Assembly: GCF_027497255.1 (NCBI RefSeq)
Contig: NZ_CP114903.1
Coordinates: forward strand, 3,720,001 to 3,784,000
From: Micromonospora sp. WMMD882
GTDB taxonomy: Bacteria; Actinomycetota; Actinomycetes; Mycobacteriales; Micromonosporaceae
Reading direction: 5' to 3'
Length of the DNA stretch: 64,000 nucleotides
In this document: one piece after another, positions 53,301-62,133 of the stretch
Numbering within the stretch: the stretch's first letter is position 1
Layout of the letters: each line of letters opens with the position of its first letter
Translations under genes and position numbers: made by a program
The notes under the pieces: generated by a model
What the model was told of the DNA's origin: nothing
The model's database searches: none
What the model saw: only the letters and a program-made list of their open reading frames with translations

Positions 53301-54389
53301 CGCGGACGCCTCGTCCGACACCCGCCCGACCCGGCGCAGCAGCCCACGGAAGGTCGGGTCGCGGGACACGTCGACGCGTAGCGCCCGCAGGTCGGTGAAC
53401 TGCCCGACGGCCGCGGCCAGGGACTCGTGCCGTCGGCCCGCCGCCGGCACGCCGACGACCAGGTCGTCGAGCCCGGTGTAGCGGCGCAGCAGCACGAGGA
53501 ACGCGGCGAGGAGGACGTCGGACGGGCGCGCCCCCTCCTCCCGGGCGAGTTTCCGCACCTGGTCCAACCCGTCGTGGCCGACCGTGAAACCGGCCCGGGC
53601 GCTGCCGCCGGTCGGGGCGCCGCCGCGCGGACGGTCGGTCGGGAACTCCAGCGCCTCGACGCCCGCCAGCGTGCTCCGCCAGTACGCGACCTGCCGGTCC
53701 AACTCCCGGCTGTCGAGCCGGTCGCGTTGCCACAGCGTGTACTCCGGGTACTGCACGACGGGACCGGGCAGCCGGGGCGCGTCGCCGGTCCGCGCGGCCC
53801 GGTAGCACTCGGCGAGGTCCCGGGTCAGTACGTCCAGCGACCGGGAGTCGCACACCGTACGGGGCAGGTCGAGCAGGAACAGGTGGTCGTCGGCGGCCAC
53901 CGGAACCAACGCCGCCCGCCAGGTCGGCACCCGGCTCAGGTCGTACGGGGTCCGGACCAGCCGGTCGACCAGTTCCCGCGCGGCGGTGAGCCGTCGTCCC
54001 CGGTCCTCGCCCGCCACCTCGATCACCGGCAGCTCGACCGGGACCTCGGCGGCGACCGTCTGCACGGGGCCGTCCGCGCGTCGCACGATCGCCGTCCGCA
54101 GTGACTCGTGTCCGGCCACCACCGCGGCCAGCGCCGAGCGCAGCGCGTCGACGTCGAGGTCCCCCCGCAGACGCAGACACAGCGGCTCGCCGAGGACGGA
54201 GTCGTCCCGCGCCCGGCCGTCGAGGAGCCGCAGGGTCCGCTGCTCCTGGGACAGCGGCGCCGGACCGGTGTCCCGGCGCGGGGTGGGACCCCGTCCGGCC
54301 GCGGATTCCGCGTGTTCCCTCAGGCGGGCGAGGAACGCCGAGCGGCGCGACGCGGGCAGCGCGTCGAGGCGGTGGCTCAGGCCGGTCAC
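50301..54389 (-). CDS. Single-module NRPS (C-A-PCP-TE)
   Basis: A 1,362-aa NRPS. A condensation domain (about residues 40-480) has RTVCDSRS at about residue 178 where HHxxxDG is expected, so normal condensation is doubtful. The adenylation domain (~500-990) has intact core motifs (YTSGSTGKPKG, FNGYGPTECTV, YRTGDLVK); my reading of the specificity residues is D V F D F G G V T K, whose Asp at position 278 hints at a basic side chain. PCP Ser is in GGNSLQ (~1036). TE has GWSYGG (~1186) and GDHYTLF. GTG 54389 overlaps the peptidase stop (GTGA). Confidence 0.9.
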   Translation of the reverse strand: MTGLSHRLDALPASRRSAFLARLREHAESAAGRGPTPRRDTGPAPLSQEQRTLRLLDGRARDDSVLGEPLCLRLRGDLDVDALRSALAAVVAGHESLRTAIVRRADGPVQTVAAEVPVELPVIEVAGEDRGRRLTAARELVDRLVRTPYDLSRVPTWRAALVPVAADDHLFLLDLPRTVCDSRSLDVLTRDLAECYRAARTGDAPRLPGPVVQYPEYTLWQRDRLDSRELDRQVAYWRSTLAGVEALEFPTDRPRGGAPTGGSARAGFTVGHDGLDQVRKLAREEGARPSDVLLAAFLVLLRRYTGLDDLVVGVPAAGRRHESLAAAVGQFTDLRALRVDVSRDPTFRGLLRRVGRVSDEASAHRDVSFDRLVDAAQPTRDPSRSPIFPIVFDVRDAAATTSLPGLVTTREAVSRGVSGLDMSWRLTEQAAPGDDAPLDIEFDADLFDVESVARFAGHYDGLLRNLTADPDVPLSTAQMLDAADRRFLDEVAVGPTREIRETTIVAEFEARVRESPDAVAVVVAGVETSYGELNARANRLAALLRGRGAGPGKRVGLCLRRTVDLPTAILGVLKTGAAYVPLDMTHPAARVAEITADAELSTVIAHREAVDVVAEVDVPVVSLDDIRAELVALPDDDPPPAATPGDVAYVIYTSGSTGKPKGVLLEHRGVVAFTDSTRELFDLTPADRVLGFASATFDVSVFETFSALLTGARLYLATEDERLSVDRLQALMERAGITVIDLPPTVMPLLTPERFTELRIAFVGGEAFSGELVNRWNPGRRLFNGYGPTECTVTMIVEECAGSWDTSPPIGRPMTNHVAHVLDRDLRQVPIGVPGELVIGGVGLARGYFNRDELTAEKFVADPFGTAPGGRLYRTGDLVKRLPDGRLVFLGRLDQQVKIRGLRIELGEIESALTRFDGIGPVSVRAWSDDAGDKHLVGYLTGVAQEQVPSVREHLGTLLPSYMVPSYFVVLAELPLTSSGKVDARRLPAPDLAAGGPGPTDGARTATERVLLHDVLAPLLRNSRLGVHDDFFLAGGNSLQAVQLMSAINRRFRVKISLGDFFVSPTVAHLAATVDAIRAARPADDGPVDASPSLPGRAAAIDEDRAPVVLRAAGPARVVLLHPSGGELFCYLPLVRALRDDVTVVGFAADPADAAVDPRDGLVSTAARIARALVAGGLPDTWCLTGWSYGGVLAFEIARQIEGLTGRRPPVVLLDADYDEDVDLLDEPTVRQRFVHDVARLAGLDGATARAVLADPAAGRADVRRTLAGLGVDPELTGPELTARYETFRACALSMQAYRPESPYGGPVTVLAASSHASMEQTWRRVCAGRLRVESVPGDHYTLFTQPALDRVVAAVDDALAL

Positions 54390-55489
54390 GTGCTCACTCC
54401 CTTCCGGTGGCGCGGGTGGACGGGCAGGCGCGCCAGCTCCGAGATCGCGATCGTCAGCACGTCGATGCCGCGTCGGTAGTCCGACAGCATGATGTGCTCG
54501 TCGTCGGCGTGGTCGAGGGTGCTGTCCCCCGGGCCGTACGTGGCCATCGGGATGTCCCAGGACTCGGCGAGCGTGTTCATGTCCGAGGTGGCCGTCTTCA
54601 GCACGAGGCGGGGCTGCGCGCGCAGCCGCCGGATGCCGGACGTCACGGCGCGGACCACCGGGTCGGCCCGCCCCACCCGGCAGGCCGCCACCGAGTTCAG
54701 TACGTCGAGGTCGCCGGCCGGCAGCCGGTGGCGCAGCTCGCGTACCAGGGCGTCGACGTCGAACGCCGGCGGGACGCGGACGCTGAGCTCCACGGTCGCG
54801 GTGGTCAGGTCGGCGTCGAGCCGGGTGAGGGTGGCGCCCGGCTGGTCGAACCGGCCGTGGCCGGCGTCCGGGCCGAGCAGGTCGACGAGCGCGTTCCAGC
54901 AGGCGACGGCCAGCTCGGACGCCTTCGGCGCCGGGTTGCTGGGGTGGGTGGCCGGGCATCGGACGGTGTAGCGCAGGTCGAGCTTGCCCTTGTAGCCGAG
55001 CACCACGCTCGACCACCCGCTCGGCTCGCCGACGATCAGCGCGTCGGGCCGCTCGTGCGTCGCCCGGATCGCCATCGCGCCCCGGGAGCGCGGGGTCTCC
55101 TCCTCGACGACACCGACCACCACGAGCCGGCCGCGGAAGTCGACCGCCCCGGCGGCGGCGCAGATCATCGCCGCGAGCGGGCCTTTCGCGTCCACCGCGC
55201 CCCGGCCGTAGAGCCGTCCGTCCATCGGGCGGACCGGGAGCACGCCGGGAACGGTGTCCAGGTGGCCCAACAACATCACCGTCGGGCCGTCACCCCGTTC
55301 GATCACGCCGACGACGTTGCCCACCTTGTCGATGTGCGCCCGGAACCCGAGGTCGGTCAGCGCGCCGACCAGATAGTCGGCCAGGTCGCCCTCGTGGTAG
55401 GAGGCGGAGGGGATCTCCAGCATGTTGCGCAGGAGCCCGACGGCGTACGTCTCGGTGACGCTGCCGGTGGTGGTGAACCGCCGGCTCAT
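54386..55489 (-). CDS. M20-family carrier-protein hydrolase (LysK-like)
   Basis: A 367-aa M20 metallopeptidase with both zinc-site motifs: GHLDTVPG and GRGAVDAKGP, then EEETPRSRGA, and a final HADDEHI. LysK homologues release the finished amino acid from the C-terminal Glu of LysW. Coupled to the ATP-grasp gene upstream (ATGA) and the NRPS downstream, placing release directly before NRPS loading. Confidence 0.85.
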   Translation of the reverse strand: MSRRFTTTGSVTETYAVGLLRNMLEIPSASYHEGDLADYLVGALTDLGFRAHIDKVGNVVGVIERGDGPTVMLLGHLDTVPGVLPVRPMDGRLYGRGAVDAKGPLAAMICAAAGAVDFRGRLVVVGVVEEETPRSRGAMAIRATHERPDALIVGEPSGWSSVVLGYKGKLDLRYTVRCPATHPSNPAPKASELAVACWNALVDLLGPDAGHGRFDQPGATLTRLDADLTTATVELSVRVPPAFDVDALVRELRHRLPAGDLDVLNSVAACRVGRADPVVRAVTSGIRRLRAQPRLVLKTATSDMNTLAESWDIPMATYGPGDSTLDHADDEHIMLSDYRRGIDVLTIAISELARLPVHPRHRKGVST

Positions 55490-56364
55490 CGGCGCGCCCG
55501 TTCCACCAGGTGTTCGACGATGCGGTCCGCCACGTCCACCCGCGCGGCGAGCGCGGCCTGGAAACCGGTGAACTCGACCCGGTGGTTGACCTCCAGCACC
55601 AGCAGCCGACCGGCCCGGTCCTCGATCAGGTCGACACCCGCGATGTCCGCGCCGACGGCGGCGGCCGCGTCGACGGAGAACTTGGTGATCTCCGGTGTCA
55701 CCGCGCAGGGCCGGGTCCGTCCGCCGAGCGCCACGTTGGTGCGCATCGACTCACCGGTCCGGTAGACGGCCCCCAGCACCTGTCCGCCGACCACGACGAC
55801 CCTGATGTCCCGGTCGGGTTTGTCGATCAGCTCCTGCACGTACCCGAGGTGCGACTGCGGACCGGGCAACGCCGCCACGTACTCCAGGACGCCCTCGGCG
55901 CTGGCGCGGTCGGGCAGCTTCGCCACCAGGCGACCCCAGGAGCCGACCAGCGGCTTGATCACCGCCGGATAGCCGATGGAGTCCAGCGCGGCCAGCGTGG
56001 CCTGCGGCGTGAGGCCGAGAGCGGTGCGCGGGGTCGGCACGCCGGCCGCTTCCAGGGCCAGGGTGGTGCGCCACTTGTCGGCGCACACCTCGGTGGCCGC
56101 CACGCTGTTGAGCACCTCGACCCTCGCCGCGGCCAGGCAGCGGGCCGCGTAGACCGCGCGGACCTGGCCGATCTCCCGGTTGAGCGCGAGGTCCCAGGGC
56201 AGGTCACGCCGGCCCGCCGGGAACCACTGCCGGCGGGTGTCGACGTGTTCGAAGGGGACACCGCGTCGGTCGAAGGCGTCGAACAATCGCTTCTCGTCTG
56301 CACCGACCCTGCTGGCGAGCACCGCGATCCTGCCCTCGCCTGGCCGCTGTGGTGTCGCTGACAC
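55486..56364 (-). CDS. LysX-like ATP-grasp ligase
   Basis: A 292-aa RimK-type ATP-grasp enzyme (VCADKWRTTLALEAAGVPTP, YPAVIKPLVGSWGRLV, VLEVNHRVEFTGF). LysX/ArgX enzymes attach the alpha-amino group of an acidic amino acid to the C-terminal Glu of LysW. GTG 56364 has GAAGGAG upstream and is preferred to 56385. It heads the leftward operon. Confidence 0.87.
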   Translation of the reverse strand: MSATPQRPGEGRIAVLASRVGADEKRLFDAFDRRGVPFEHVDTRRQWFPAGRRDLPWDLALNREIGQVRAVYAARCLAAARVEVLNSVAATEVCADKWRTTLALEAAGVPTPRTALGLTPQATLAALDSIGYPAVIKPLVGSWGRLVAKLPDRASAEGVLEYVAALPGPQSHLGYVQELIDKPDRDIRVVVVGGQVLGAVYRTGESMRTNVALGGRTRPCAVTPEITKFSVDAAAAVGADIAGVDLIEDRAGRLLVLEVNHRVEFTGFQAALAARVDVADRIVEHLVERARR

Positions 56365-56605
56365 GCGATCTCCTTCTGTAGCCACGGAAGTGACACCTGT
56401 CCTGGGTAGGAGCCGAAACTACGACGACAACGGCATCCCGCGCGTCCTCGGTAAGACAATTAACGGGGACGCGCCGCGTTTACCCGACAGTCGCGCGATG
56501 CCTGATCCTGATTACCCCGCATCGATGGACGCCGTGTCACTCTGGACGGGATTCGAATGCCTTCCGCAAAGGTGCTTCCGGCCCCGCCGAGAACAAGGAG
56601 GAGAA
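56365..56605. promoter_or_regulatory. Divergent promoter region of the biosynthetic cluster
   Basis: These 241 bp separate the leftward lysX-like operon and the rightward sulfotransferase operon and must carry promoters for both. I see no unambiguous -35/-10 pair or operator palindrome. AAGGAGGAG precedes the sulfotransferase start. Confidence 0.5.
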
Positions 56606-57355
56606 GTGGTGGAGCAGCCACCGGCGCTCGCGCTCTGGAGCGCGCCTCGTTCGCGTTCCACCGCCTTCGCGCGGATGATGGCGGAACGCGGCGACCGTAC
56701 CGTCGTACACGAGCCGTTCTCCCTGGTCACCGATTTCGGGGAGGTGAAGATCGGCGACCGGGTCGCGCGCACCGAGCAGGAGGCGCTCGCGGCGTTACGC
56801 GACATCGCGGCGGACGAGCCGGTGTTCTTCAAGGACACCACGGACTTCCGCTACCCGGGCCTGCTCGCCGACGAGGAGTTCCTCGCGGCAGTGACCCACA
56901 CCTTCATCATCCGTCGACCGGCCGAGGCCATCGCGTCGCACCACCGGCTGAACCCGCGCCTGGGTCGTGACGAGATCGGTTTCGCCCGGCTGTACGAGAT
57001 ATTCGCGGCCGTGCGGTCCGTCACCGGGGCCACGCCTGTCGTGATCGACTCCGACGATCTGCTCGACCGGCCGGAGGCGACCGTGCGGGCGTACTGCTCG
57101 GCGGTGGGCATCCCGTTTCTTCCGGACGCGCTGGCCTGGCAGCCGGGCATGCGTCCGGAATGGCAGACGACCAGCAGGTGGCACGCGTCCACCAGTCGCA
57201 CCGCCGGCTTCCGGCGCGACGCCGGCACCGGGGTGGAGGCGGTGGAGAGCGATCCGACGCTGCGGGCCTACCGCGAATACCACCAGCCCTACTACGAGAA
57301 ACTGCGCGCCGTCGCGCTCCGGCCGGACGGGTCTCAGATGAGGTGTTTCACGTGA
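56606..57355 (+). CDS. Sulfotransferase-like protein
   Basis: A 249-aa protein with a 5'-phosphosulfate-binding loop, WSAPRSRSTAFARM (PRSxST pattern, residues 11-24), and a 3'-phosphate-binding-like IIRRPAEAIASHH around residue 110, indicating a PAPS-dependent sulfotransferase. First gene of the rightward operon; its TGA overlaps the next GTG. In related pathways a sulfate placed on a hydroxyl acts as leaving group for aziridine formation, which fits this context but is inference. Confidence 0.75.
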   Translation: MVEQPPALALWSAPRSRSTAFARMMAERGDRTVVHEPFSLVTDFGEVKIGDRVARTEQEALAALRDIAADEPVFFKDTTDFRYPGLLADEEFLAAVTHTFIIRRPAEAIASHHRLNPRLGRDEIGFARLYEIFAAVRSVTGATPVVIDSDDLLDRPEATVRAYCSAVGIPFLPDALAWQPGMRPEWQTTSRWHASTSRTAGFRRDAGTGVEAVESDPTLRAYREYHQPYYEKLRAVALRPDGSQMRCFT

Positions 57356-57945
57356 CAGGAACTTCGGTGGTCTCCGTCGCACCGGGGCTGTGCGATCCGG
57401 TCGACATATCCGCCCATCGCAACAACACGGCCATCTCCGCGGCGACGGAGACGAAGACGGGTGCGTTCAACGTGTGGGGAAACTCCTTCGCGGCCGAGTA
57501 TCTGCCCGCGGGCGGGAGTCTCGTACACGTGGAAGGTGTTCCCTTCGTGTTCCCCCCGGTCTGCGACGGGCCGGACAACATCCGCGCGGCCGGGCAGTTC
57601 ATCGACGTCACGCCGGGCCGCTACGACTGGATCCACGTCCTGGCAGCGTCCGAGCGCCGCTGCGAGGACACCGTCGAGTTGAGCTTCGCCGACGGCTCGG
57701 TCGACGCCGAGCCGTTGCGGGTATCCGACTTCTGGGCCGCGCCGGCCTGGTTCGGCGAGGTCAAGGCGTTCGAGAGCCTGGTCATGCACTACCCGCACCA
57801 CGTGCAGCGGGGCGTCCCCGCGCTGATGTGGGCGCAGCGGGTGCCGGTCACCCGGCGGGCCGACCTGACCGGCGTCCTGCTGCCCCGCAACGTCGCGTTG
57901 CACGTCTTCGCGGTCACCCTCCAGCGCCACGGACGACTGACGTGA
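57352..57945 (+). CDS. Unrecognised 197-aa protein, coupled to sulfotransferase
   Basis: GTGA overlaps tie it to the sulfotransferase before and the BtrH-like gene after. The sequence looks all-beta (for example FPPVCDGPDNIRAAGQFIDV, DTVELSFADGSVD, MHYPHHVQRGVPALMW) without transmembrane segments or signal peptide. I do not recognise a family. By position it is a candidate for the enzyme that acts on the sulfated intermediate, comparable to the AziU2/AziU3 aziridine synthases of azinomycin; I cannot confirm homology. Confidence 0.6.
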   Translation: MTGTSVVSVAPGLCDPVDISAHRNNTAISAATETKTGAFNVWGNSFAAEYLPAGGSLVHVEGVPFVFPPVCDGPDNIRAAGQFIDVTPGRYDWIHVLAASERRCEDTVELSFADGSVDAEPLRVSDFWAAPAWFGEVKAFESLVMHYPHHVQRGVPALMWAQRVPVTRRADLTGVLLPRNVALHVFAVTLQRHGRLT

Positions 57946-58994
57946 CCGCCGGCGCGCCGACGCGGACCTACATGATCGTCGGGCCCGAGCCCGAGTGGTG
58001 GTACCGCGACCTGGTGAGCTGTCTGCAGGCCACGTTCGGCACCGTGCTGGCACGCGCGGGCGTCGATCCGCTGGCCGTGCTCGGGGCCGGCTGGCGGTTC
58101 CTGCACCTGCCGGGCGACGTCAGGTCCGAGGAGTTCTACTACCCGTGCCCCACCGGGGAGTCCGGCGAGGTCGACCTCGGCGCGGCCCTGGCGCCGCACC
58201 ACGAGCTGCGCTCGCGCTGGTGGCGGCCCGCCGACGAGGACGACGTCTGGCGCGAGGTACGCGAGACCCTGGCCGACGACCGGTTGGTCGTCGCCGCCGT
58301 GGACAACTTCCACCTGCCGTTCCGGCCCGCGTACGGCGACGTGCACGCCGCGCATCTCGTGGTGCTGTACGGCCTGGACGAGACCCGCGGCGTGGTCCAC
58401 GTCTCGGACGCGATGCCGCCGGCGTTCCGTGGGGCCGTCCCGATCGAGGAGTTCCTGCGCAGTTGGGGCTCGGCGAACCCGGCCGACGTCCAGGACGCGT
58501 TCTTCAGCGACTCGCGGATCGGCAGACGCTGCCTCGACGTCCGGCTCAACGCCCCGCCCGCGCCGCTCACCTCCGAACTGCTCGGCGGCTACCTCCGCGC
58601 CGACGTCGAGACGTTCACCACGGTCACCTCCGCCCGCACCGGCCTGGCCGGATACGACGCGTTCGCCGCGGAACTCGTCGAGCGGTGCCGGGCCGGGGAC
58701 GCCGACGCGCTGCGCGAGCTGTATCCGTTCGGCTGGGGCATGCAGGCGCAGGCCTCGTTGCACGGTGAGCTGCTGCGCAGGTGTGGCCGGGAGTGGGGTG
58801 ATCCGGCGCTGGCCGGCGCCGGGCGGGCGGTGGAGGCGGTCGCGCACGCGTGGACCGGGCTGCGGTTCACCGGCGCGCACGGGCTCGACGACCCCCGCGC
58901 CGCCGCCGTCGACGTCGCCCACCACGCCACGGTGGTGCGCGGCAGGTACGCGTACGCGGTCGACGCCGTCGGCGCGGTCGCGGCGCGGCTGTGA
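57942..58994 (+). CDS. BtrH_N-type (butirosin BtrH-like) acyltransferase or peptidase
   Basis: A 350-aa protein whose N-terminal part resembles BtrH_N, a papain-like fold: Cys in LVSCLQATFGTVLARAG, His in AAHLVVLYGLDE, and Asp in VHVSDAMPP. BtrH transfers an acyl chain from an acyl carrier protein to an aminoglycoside. Here it might off-load or transfer an acyl/aminoacyl group from the NRPS or the carrier protein. The C-terminal half is helical and unassigned. Start GTG 57942 overlaps the previous stop. Confidence 0.65.
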   Translation: MTAGAPTRTYMIVGPEPEWWYRDLVSCLQATFGTVLARAGVDPLAVLGAGWRFLHLPGDVRSEEFYYPCPTGESGEVDLGAALAPHHELRSRWWRPADEDDVWREVRETLADDRLVVAAVDNFHLPFRPAYGDVHAAHLVVLYGLDETRGVVHVSDAMPPAFRGAVPIEEFLRSWGSANPADVQDAFFSDSRIGRRCLDVRLNAPPAPLTSELLGGYLRADVETFTTVTSARTGLAGYDAFAAELVERCRAGDADALRELYPFGWGMQAQASLHGELLRRCGREWGDPALAGAGRAVEAVAHAWTGLRFTGAHGLDDPRAAAVDVAHHATVVRGRYAYAVDAVGAVAARL

Positions 58995-59036
58995 TCCGCC
59001 CGGACCGACCACCGTGACCTTGGGGAAGGGAGACTG

Positions 59037-60329
59037 ATGAGCAAGCTCGCAGCGTTCGGCGGCACGGCGGTCGTGCCGAGGCAGATGCGACGTGTGGACT
59101 GGCCGCGGGTCGAGGACGAGGACCGCAAGGCCGTCATGGACGCCCTGGACGGGGCGCTGGTGTCCGACACGGACGGAACGAATCCGGTGTCCGTGCTGGA
59201 GGACGTTTGGGCGGACCGGTTCGGCTTCGCGCACTGCGTCGCGGTGTCCAACGGCACGGCGGCCCTGTCCCTGGCGCTGGCGGCGGTCGGCGTCGGACCG
59301 GGCGACGAGGTGATCGTGCCCGCGCTCAGCTTCATCGCCACCGGGCTCGCCCCGCTGCACCAGATGGCCGTGCCCGTGTTCGCCGACATCGACCCGGTCA
59401 CCTTCAACATCGACCCCGACGACCTCGGACGCCGGATCACGGACCGGACCGCGGCGATCATCCCCGTGCACCTGCACGGCGCGCCCGCCGACATGGACCG
59501 GATCATCGGGATCGCGGCCCGGCACGGCATCCCGGTGATCGAGGACGCCGCGCAGGCGCCCGGCGCGACCCACCGCGGCCGCCCGGTCGGTGGCATCGGA
59601 GTCGCGGGCGCGTTCAGCCTCCAGGTCAGCAAGAACATTCCCACCTGCGGTGAGGGCGGCCTGCTGGTGACCGGTGACGCCGAGCTGGCCGAGGCGATGC
59701 GCCGGGGCAGGCAGTTCGGCGAGGTGATCGAGGGCGGTCGCGAACGCGACTACATCTCGTACGGGCTCGGTTGGAACCACAAGATGAACGGTCTCCAGGC
59801 CGCGTTCACCACCGCGCAGCTCGCCCGGTTCGACGAGTACGAGCGGGCGCGGCAGCACAACGTCACCACGTTCCTGGCGCGGCTCGCGAAGCTGCCCGGC
59901 CTGCGGGTGCCGACCGCGCTCCCGGAAACCACCCACGTCTGGCACATCCTGCGGTTCCGCTTCGACCCCGCCGCGTTCGGCCTGGACGGGGTGCGACCGG
60001 AGGCCCTACGGGTCACGCTGCGTCGGCTGTTGCGGGCCGAGGGCGTACCGATGTCGCAGTACCAGCTCGTTCCGCTGCCGGACCAGCGGGTGTTCGTCGA
60101 CCGGGTCGGCTTCGGCTCGGGCTATCCGTGGTCGGTGACCGGCGCGCCCGCGACGGTCGCCGGCGCGGGCTACCCGGTGACCCGCGCGGTCATCGCCGAC
60201 TCCCTGACCCTGCAGAAGCGTCACCTCAACCCGACGTCGGGCGACCTGCTCGGCCGGTACGCGGACGCCTTCGAGAAGGTGTGGGCGAACCGGGACATGG
60301 TGGCGACGCTGGCGAAGGCGGCGTCGTGA
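59037..60329 (+). CDS. DegT/DnrJ/EryC1/StrS-type PLP aminotransferase
   Basis: A 430-aa PLP enzyme; Schiff-base Lys199 in [14 protein letters not shown] and PLP Asp170 in [11 protein letters not shown]. The close of the family pattern ([15 protein letters not shown]) is present. In the DADH route an aminotransferase of this class aminates the C6 ketone made by transketolase, still on LysW. It precedes the transketolase genes, GTGA-overlapped. Confidence 0.88.
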   Translation: MSKLAAFGGTAVVPRQMRRVDWPRVEDEDRKAVMDALDGALVSDTDGTNPVSVLEDVWADRFGFAHCVAVSNGTAALSLALAAVGVGPGDEVIVPALSFIATGLAPLHQMAVPVFADIDPVTFNIDPDDLGRRITDRTAAIIPVHLHGAPADMDRIIGIAARHGIPVIEDAAQAPGATHRGRPVGGIGVAGAFSLQVSKNIPTCGEGGLLVTGDAELAEAMRRGRQFGEVIEGGRERDYISYGLGWNHKMNGLQAAFTTAQLARFDEYERARQHNVTTFLARLAKLPGLRVPTALPETTHVWHILRFRFDPAAFGLDGVRPEALRVTLRRLLRAEGVPMSQYQLVPLPDQRVFVDRVGFGSGYPWSVTGAPATVAGAGYPVTRAVIADSLTLQKRHLNPTSGDLLGRYADAFEKVWANRDMVATLAKAAS

Positions 60330-61168
60330 CCGCCGCCGGGCTGCTGCGGCCCGACACGCTCGACGCGGTCGCCGCCCGCATCCGCTCGCACGTCGTCGAC
60401 ATGTGCGCGGGGCCGGAAGGCGGGCATCTCGGCGGCGCGCTCTCCTGCGCCGACGTGCTCACCGCGCTGTACTTCTCGGTGCTCAACGTGGACCCGGGGT
60501 GGCCGGACGACCCGGAGCGCGACCGCTTCCTGCTCAGCAAGGGTCATGCGGCCATCGCCCTCTACGCGACGCTGGCCGAGCGGGGCTTCCTCCCGGTCGG
60601 GGAGCTCGCCGGGTTCGGGCGGCCCGGCAGCCGGCTGATGGGGCATCCGGTGCGCGCGGTGCCCGGAGTCGAGCTGCCGACCGGGTCGCTCGGTCACGGG
60701 CTCGCGCTCGGCTGCGGGTTCGCGTTGGCCGCCCGCTACGCCGGCCGGCGCTCCCGCGCCTTCGTGCTGCTGGGCGACGGCGAGCTCCAGGAAGGCTCGG
60801 TGTGGGAGGCGGCCATCGCGGCCGCGTCGCTGCGCCTGGACCGGCTGGTCGCCGTGGTGGACCGCAACGGCCTGCAGTTGACCGGCGCCACCGACGGCAT
60901 CGCGCCGATGGAACCGCTGGCCGACCGCTGGCGCAGCTTCGGGTGGGCGGTGCGTGACGTCGACGGGCACGACCCGGAGCTGCTGGCCGAGCAGCTCGGC
61001 GCGACGCCGTGGGAGCCGGGCCGACCGAGCGTGCTGATCGCCCGCACGGTCAAGGGCCACGGGCTGCCCTTCCTGGCCGGCCGCGCCGCCGGTCACTACG
61101 TGACGCTGTCCCCGCGCAACCATGCCCGGGCGGTGCGCGCGCTCCAGGCCCCGGAGGTCGCCGGATGA
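60326..61168 (+). CDS. Transketolase, N-terminal subunit
   Basis: A 280-aa split transketolase subunit binding thiamine diphosphate: [29 protein letters not shown] and the TPP motif [14 protein letters not shown] with its closing Asn. With the next gene it forms a complete enzyme that transfers a two-carbon ketol. In this context the acceptor is expected to be the carrier-bound glutamate semialdehyde. Confidence 0.9.
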   Translation: MTAAGLLRPDTLDAVAARIRSHVVDMCAGPEGGHLGGALSCADVLTALYFSVLNVDPGWPDDPERDRFLLSKGHAAIALYATLAERGFLPVGELAGFGRPGSRLMGHPVRAVPGVELPTGSLGHGLALGCGFALAARYAGRRSRAFVLLGDGELQEGSVWEAAIAAASLRLDRLVAVVDRNGLQLTGATDGIAPMEPLADRWRSFGWAVRDVDGHDPELLAEQLGATPWEPGRPSVLIARTVKGHGLPFLAGRAAGHYVTLSPRNHARAVRALQAPEVAG

Positions 61169-62133
61169 GCCGCGCGACCCGGGAGGCGTACCGCGACAGC
61201 CTGCTCACCCTGCTGGGACGGCGCCCCGAGCTGATGTGCCTCGACTCCGACACCGGCCTGTTCAGCGCCGAGCACGCGGCGACGGCCGGTGACCAGTACC
61301 TCAACCTCGGCATCGCCGAGCAGAACCTGATGGGTGTGGCCGCCGGGATGGCGGCGTGCGGGCGGGTCCCCTTCGTCAACACGATGGCCGCTTTCGCCAC
61401 GTCCCGGGCACTGGAGGCGATCAAGATCGACATCGCCTACAACCGGCTGCCGGTCCGCGTCATGGCCACCCACGGCGGGCTGGCCGCCGGTCATCTCGGC
61501 CCGACCCACCAGGCCCTGGAGGACCTCGCCGTCATGCGGGTGCTGCCCGGGATGACCGTCGTGGTGCCCGCCGACGCCGCCGCCACCGAGGCGGTAGTCG
61601 AGCAGAGCCTCACCCTGGCCGGGCCGCTCTACGTCCGGCTCGGCCGCAAACCGACACCGGCGATCCCCGCCGCCCCGCCACCGGTCATCGGGCAGGCCCA
61701 GACGCTGCGTACCGGCGACGACGTGCTGCTCGTCGGCTGCGGCCCCTACCCGGTGCTCGCCTGCGTCGCCGCGGCGGAAGCCCTCGCCGACCGGGGCGTC
61801 GAGGCGACCGTGCTGAACATGCACACGCTGCGGCCGTTCGACGCCGGGACGCTGATCGCGGCGGCCCGGCCGGCCACCCTCGTGGTCACCGTCGAGGAGC
61901 ACTGGCGGGCCGGTGGTCTCGGCGGCGCGGTGACCGAGGCGCTGGCGGAGGCGGCGCCCACCCGGGTGCTGAGACTGGGCGTACCGGACAAGTTCGTCGA
62001 CGAGGTGGGCGGTCAGGAACACCTCGTCGCGCATTACGAGCTCACCGCAGAACGGGTCGTGAGGGTGGTCCGCACCGCTCTCGACACGGCGGCCCGACCC
62101 GGCAACACCGACCAGAAGGAGCCCGTACCGTGA
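61165..62133 (+). CDS. Transketolase, C-terminal subunit
   Basis: A 322-aa partner with the pyrimidine-binding domain (NLGIAEQNLMGVAAGMA, TMAAFATSRALEAIK, THGGLAAGHLGPTHQALED) and the C-terminal domain (VLNMHTLRPFDAG, VTVEEHWRAGGLGGAV). The active-site Glu in GIAEQN is present. ATGA overlap with the N-subunit; overlaps the LysW-like gene by GTGA. Confidence 0.9.
   Translation: MSRATREAYRDSLLTLLGRRPELMCLDSDTGLFSAEHAATAGDQYLNLGIAEQNLMGVAAGMAACGRVPFVNTMAAFATSRALEAIKIDIAYNRLPVRVMATHGGLAAGHLGPTHQALEDLAVMRVLPGMTVVVPADAAATEAVVEQSLTLAGPLYVRLGRKPTPAIPAAPPPVIGQAQTLRTGDDVLLVGCGPYPVLACVAAAEALADRGVEATVLNMHTLRPFDAGTLIAAARPATLVVTVEEHWRAGGLGGAVTEALAEAAPTRVLRLGVPDKFVDEVGGQEHLVAHYELTAERVVRVVRTALDTAARPGNTDQKEPVP

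Noticed and set aside
54390..55016. N-terminal extension of the NRPS frame
   Set aside because: It overlaps the M20 hydrolase gene, lacks NRPS-like sequence, and GTG 54389 is coupled to the hydrolase stop.
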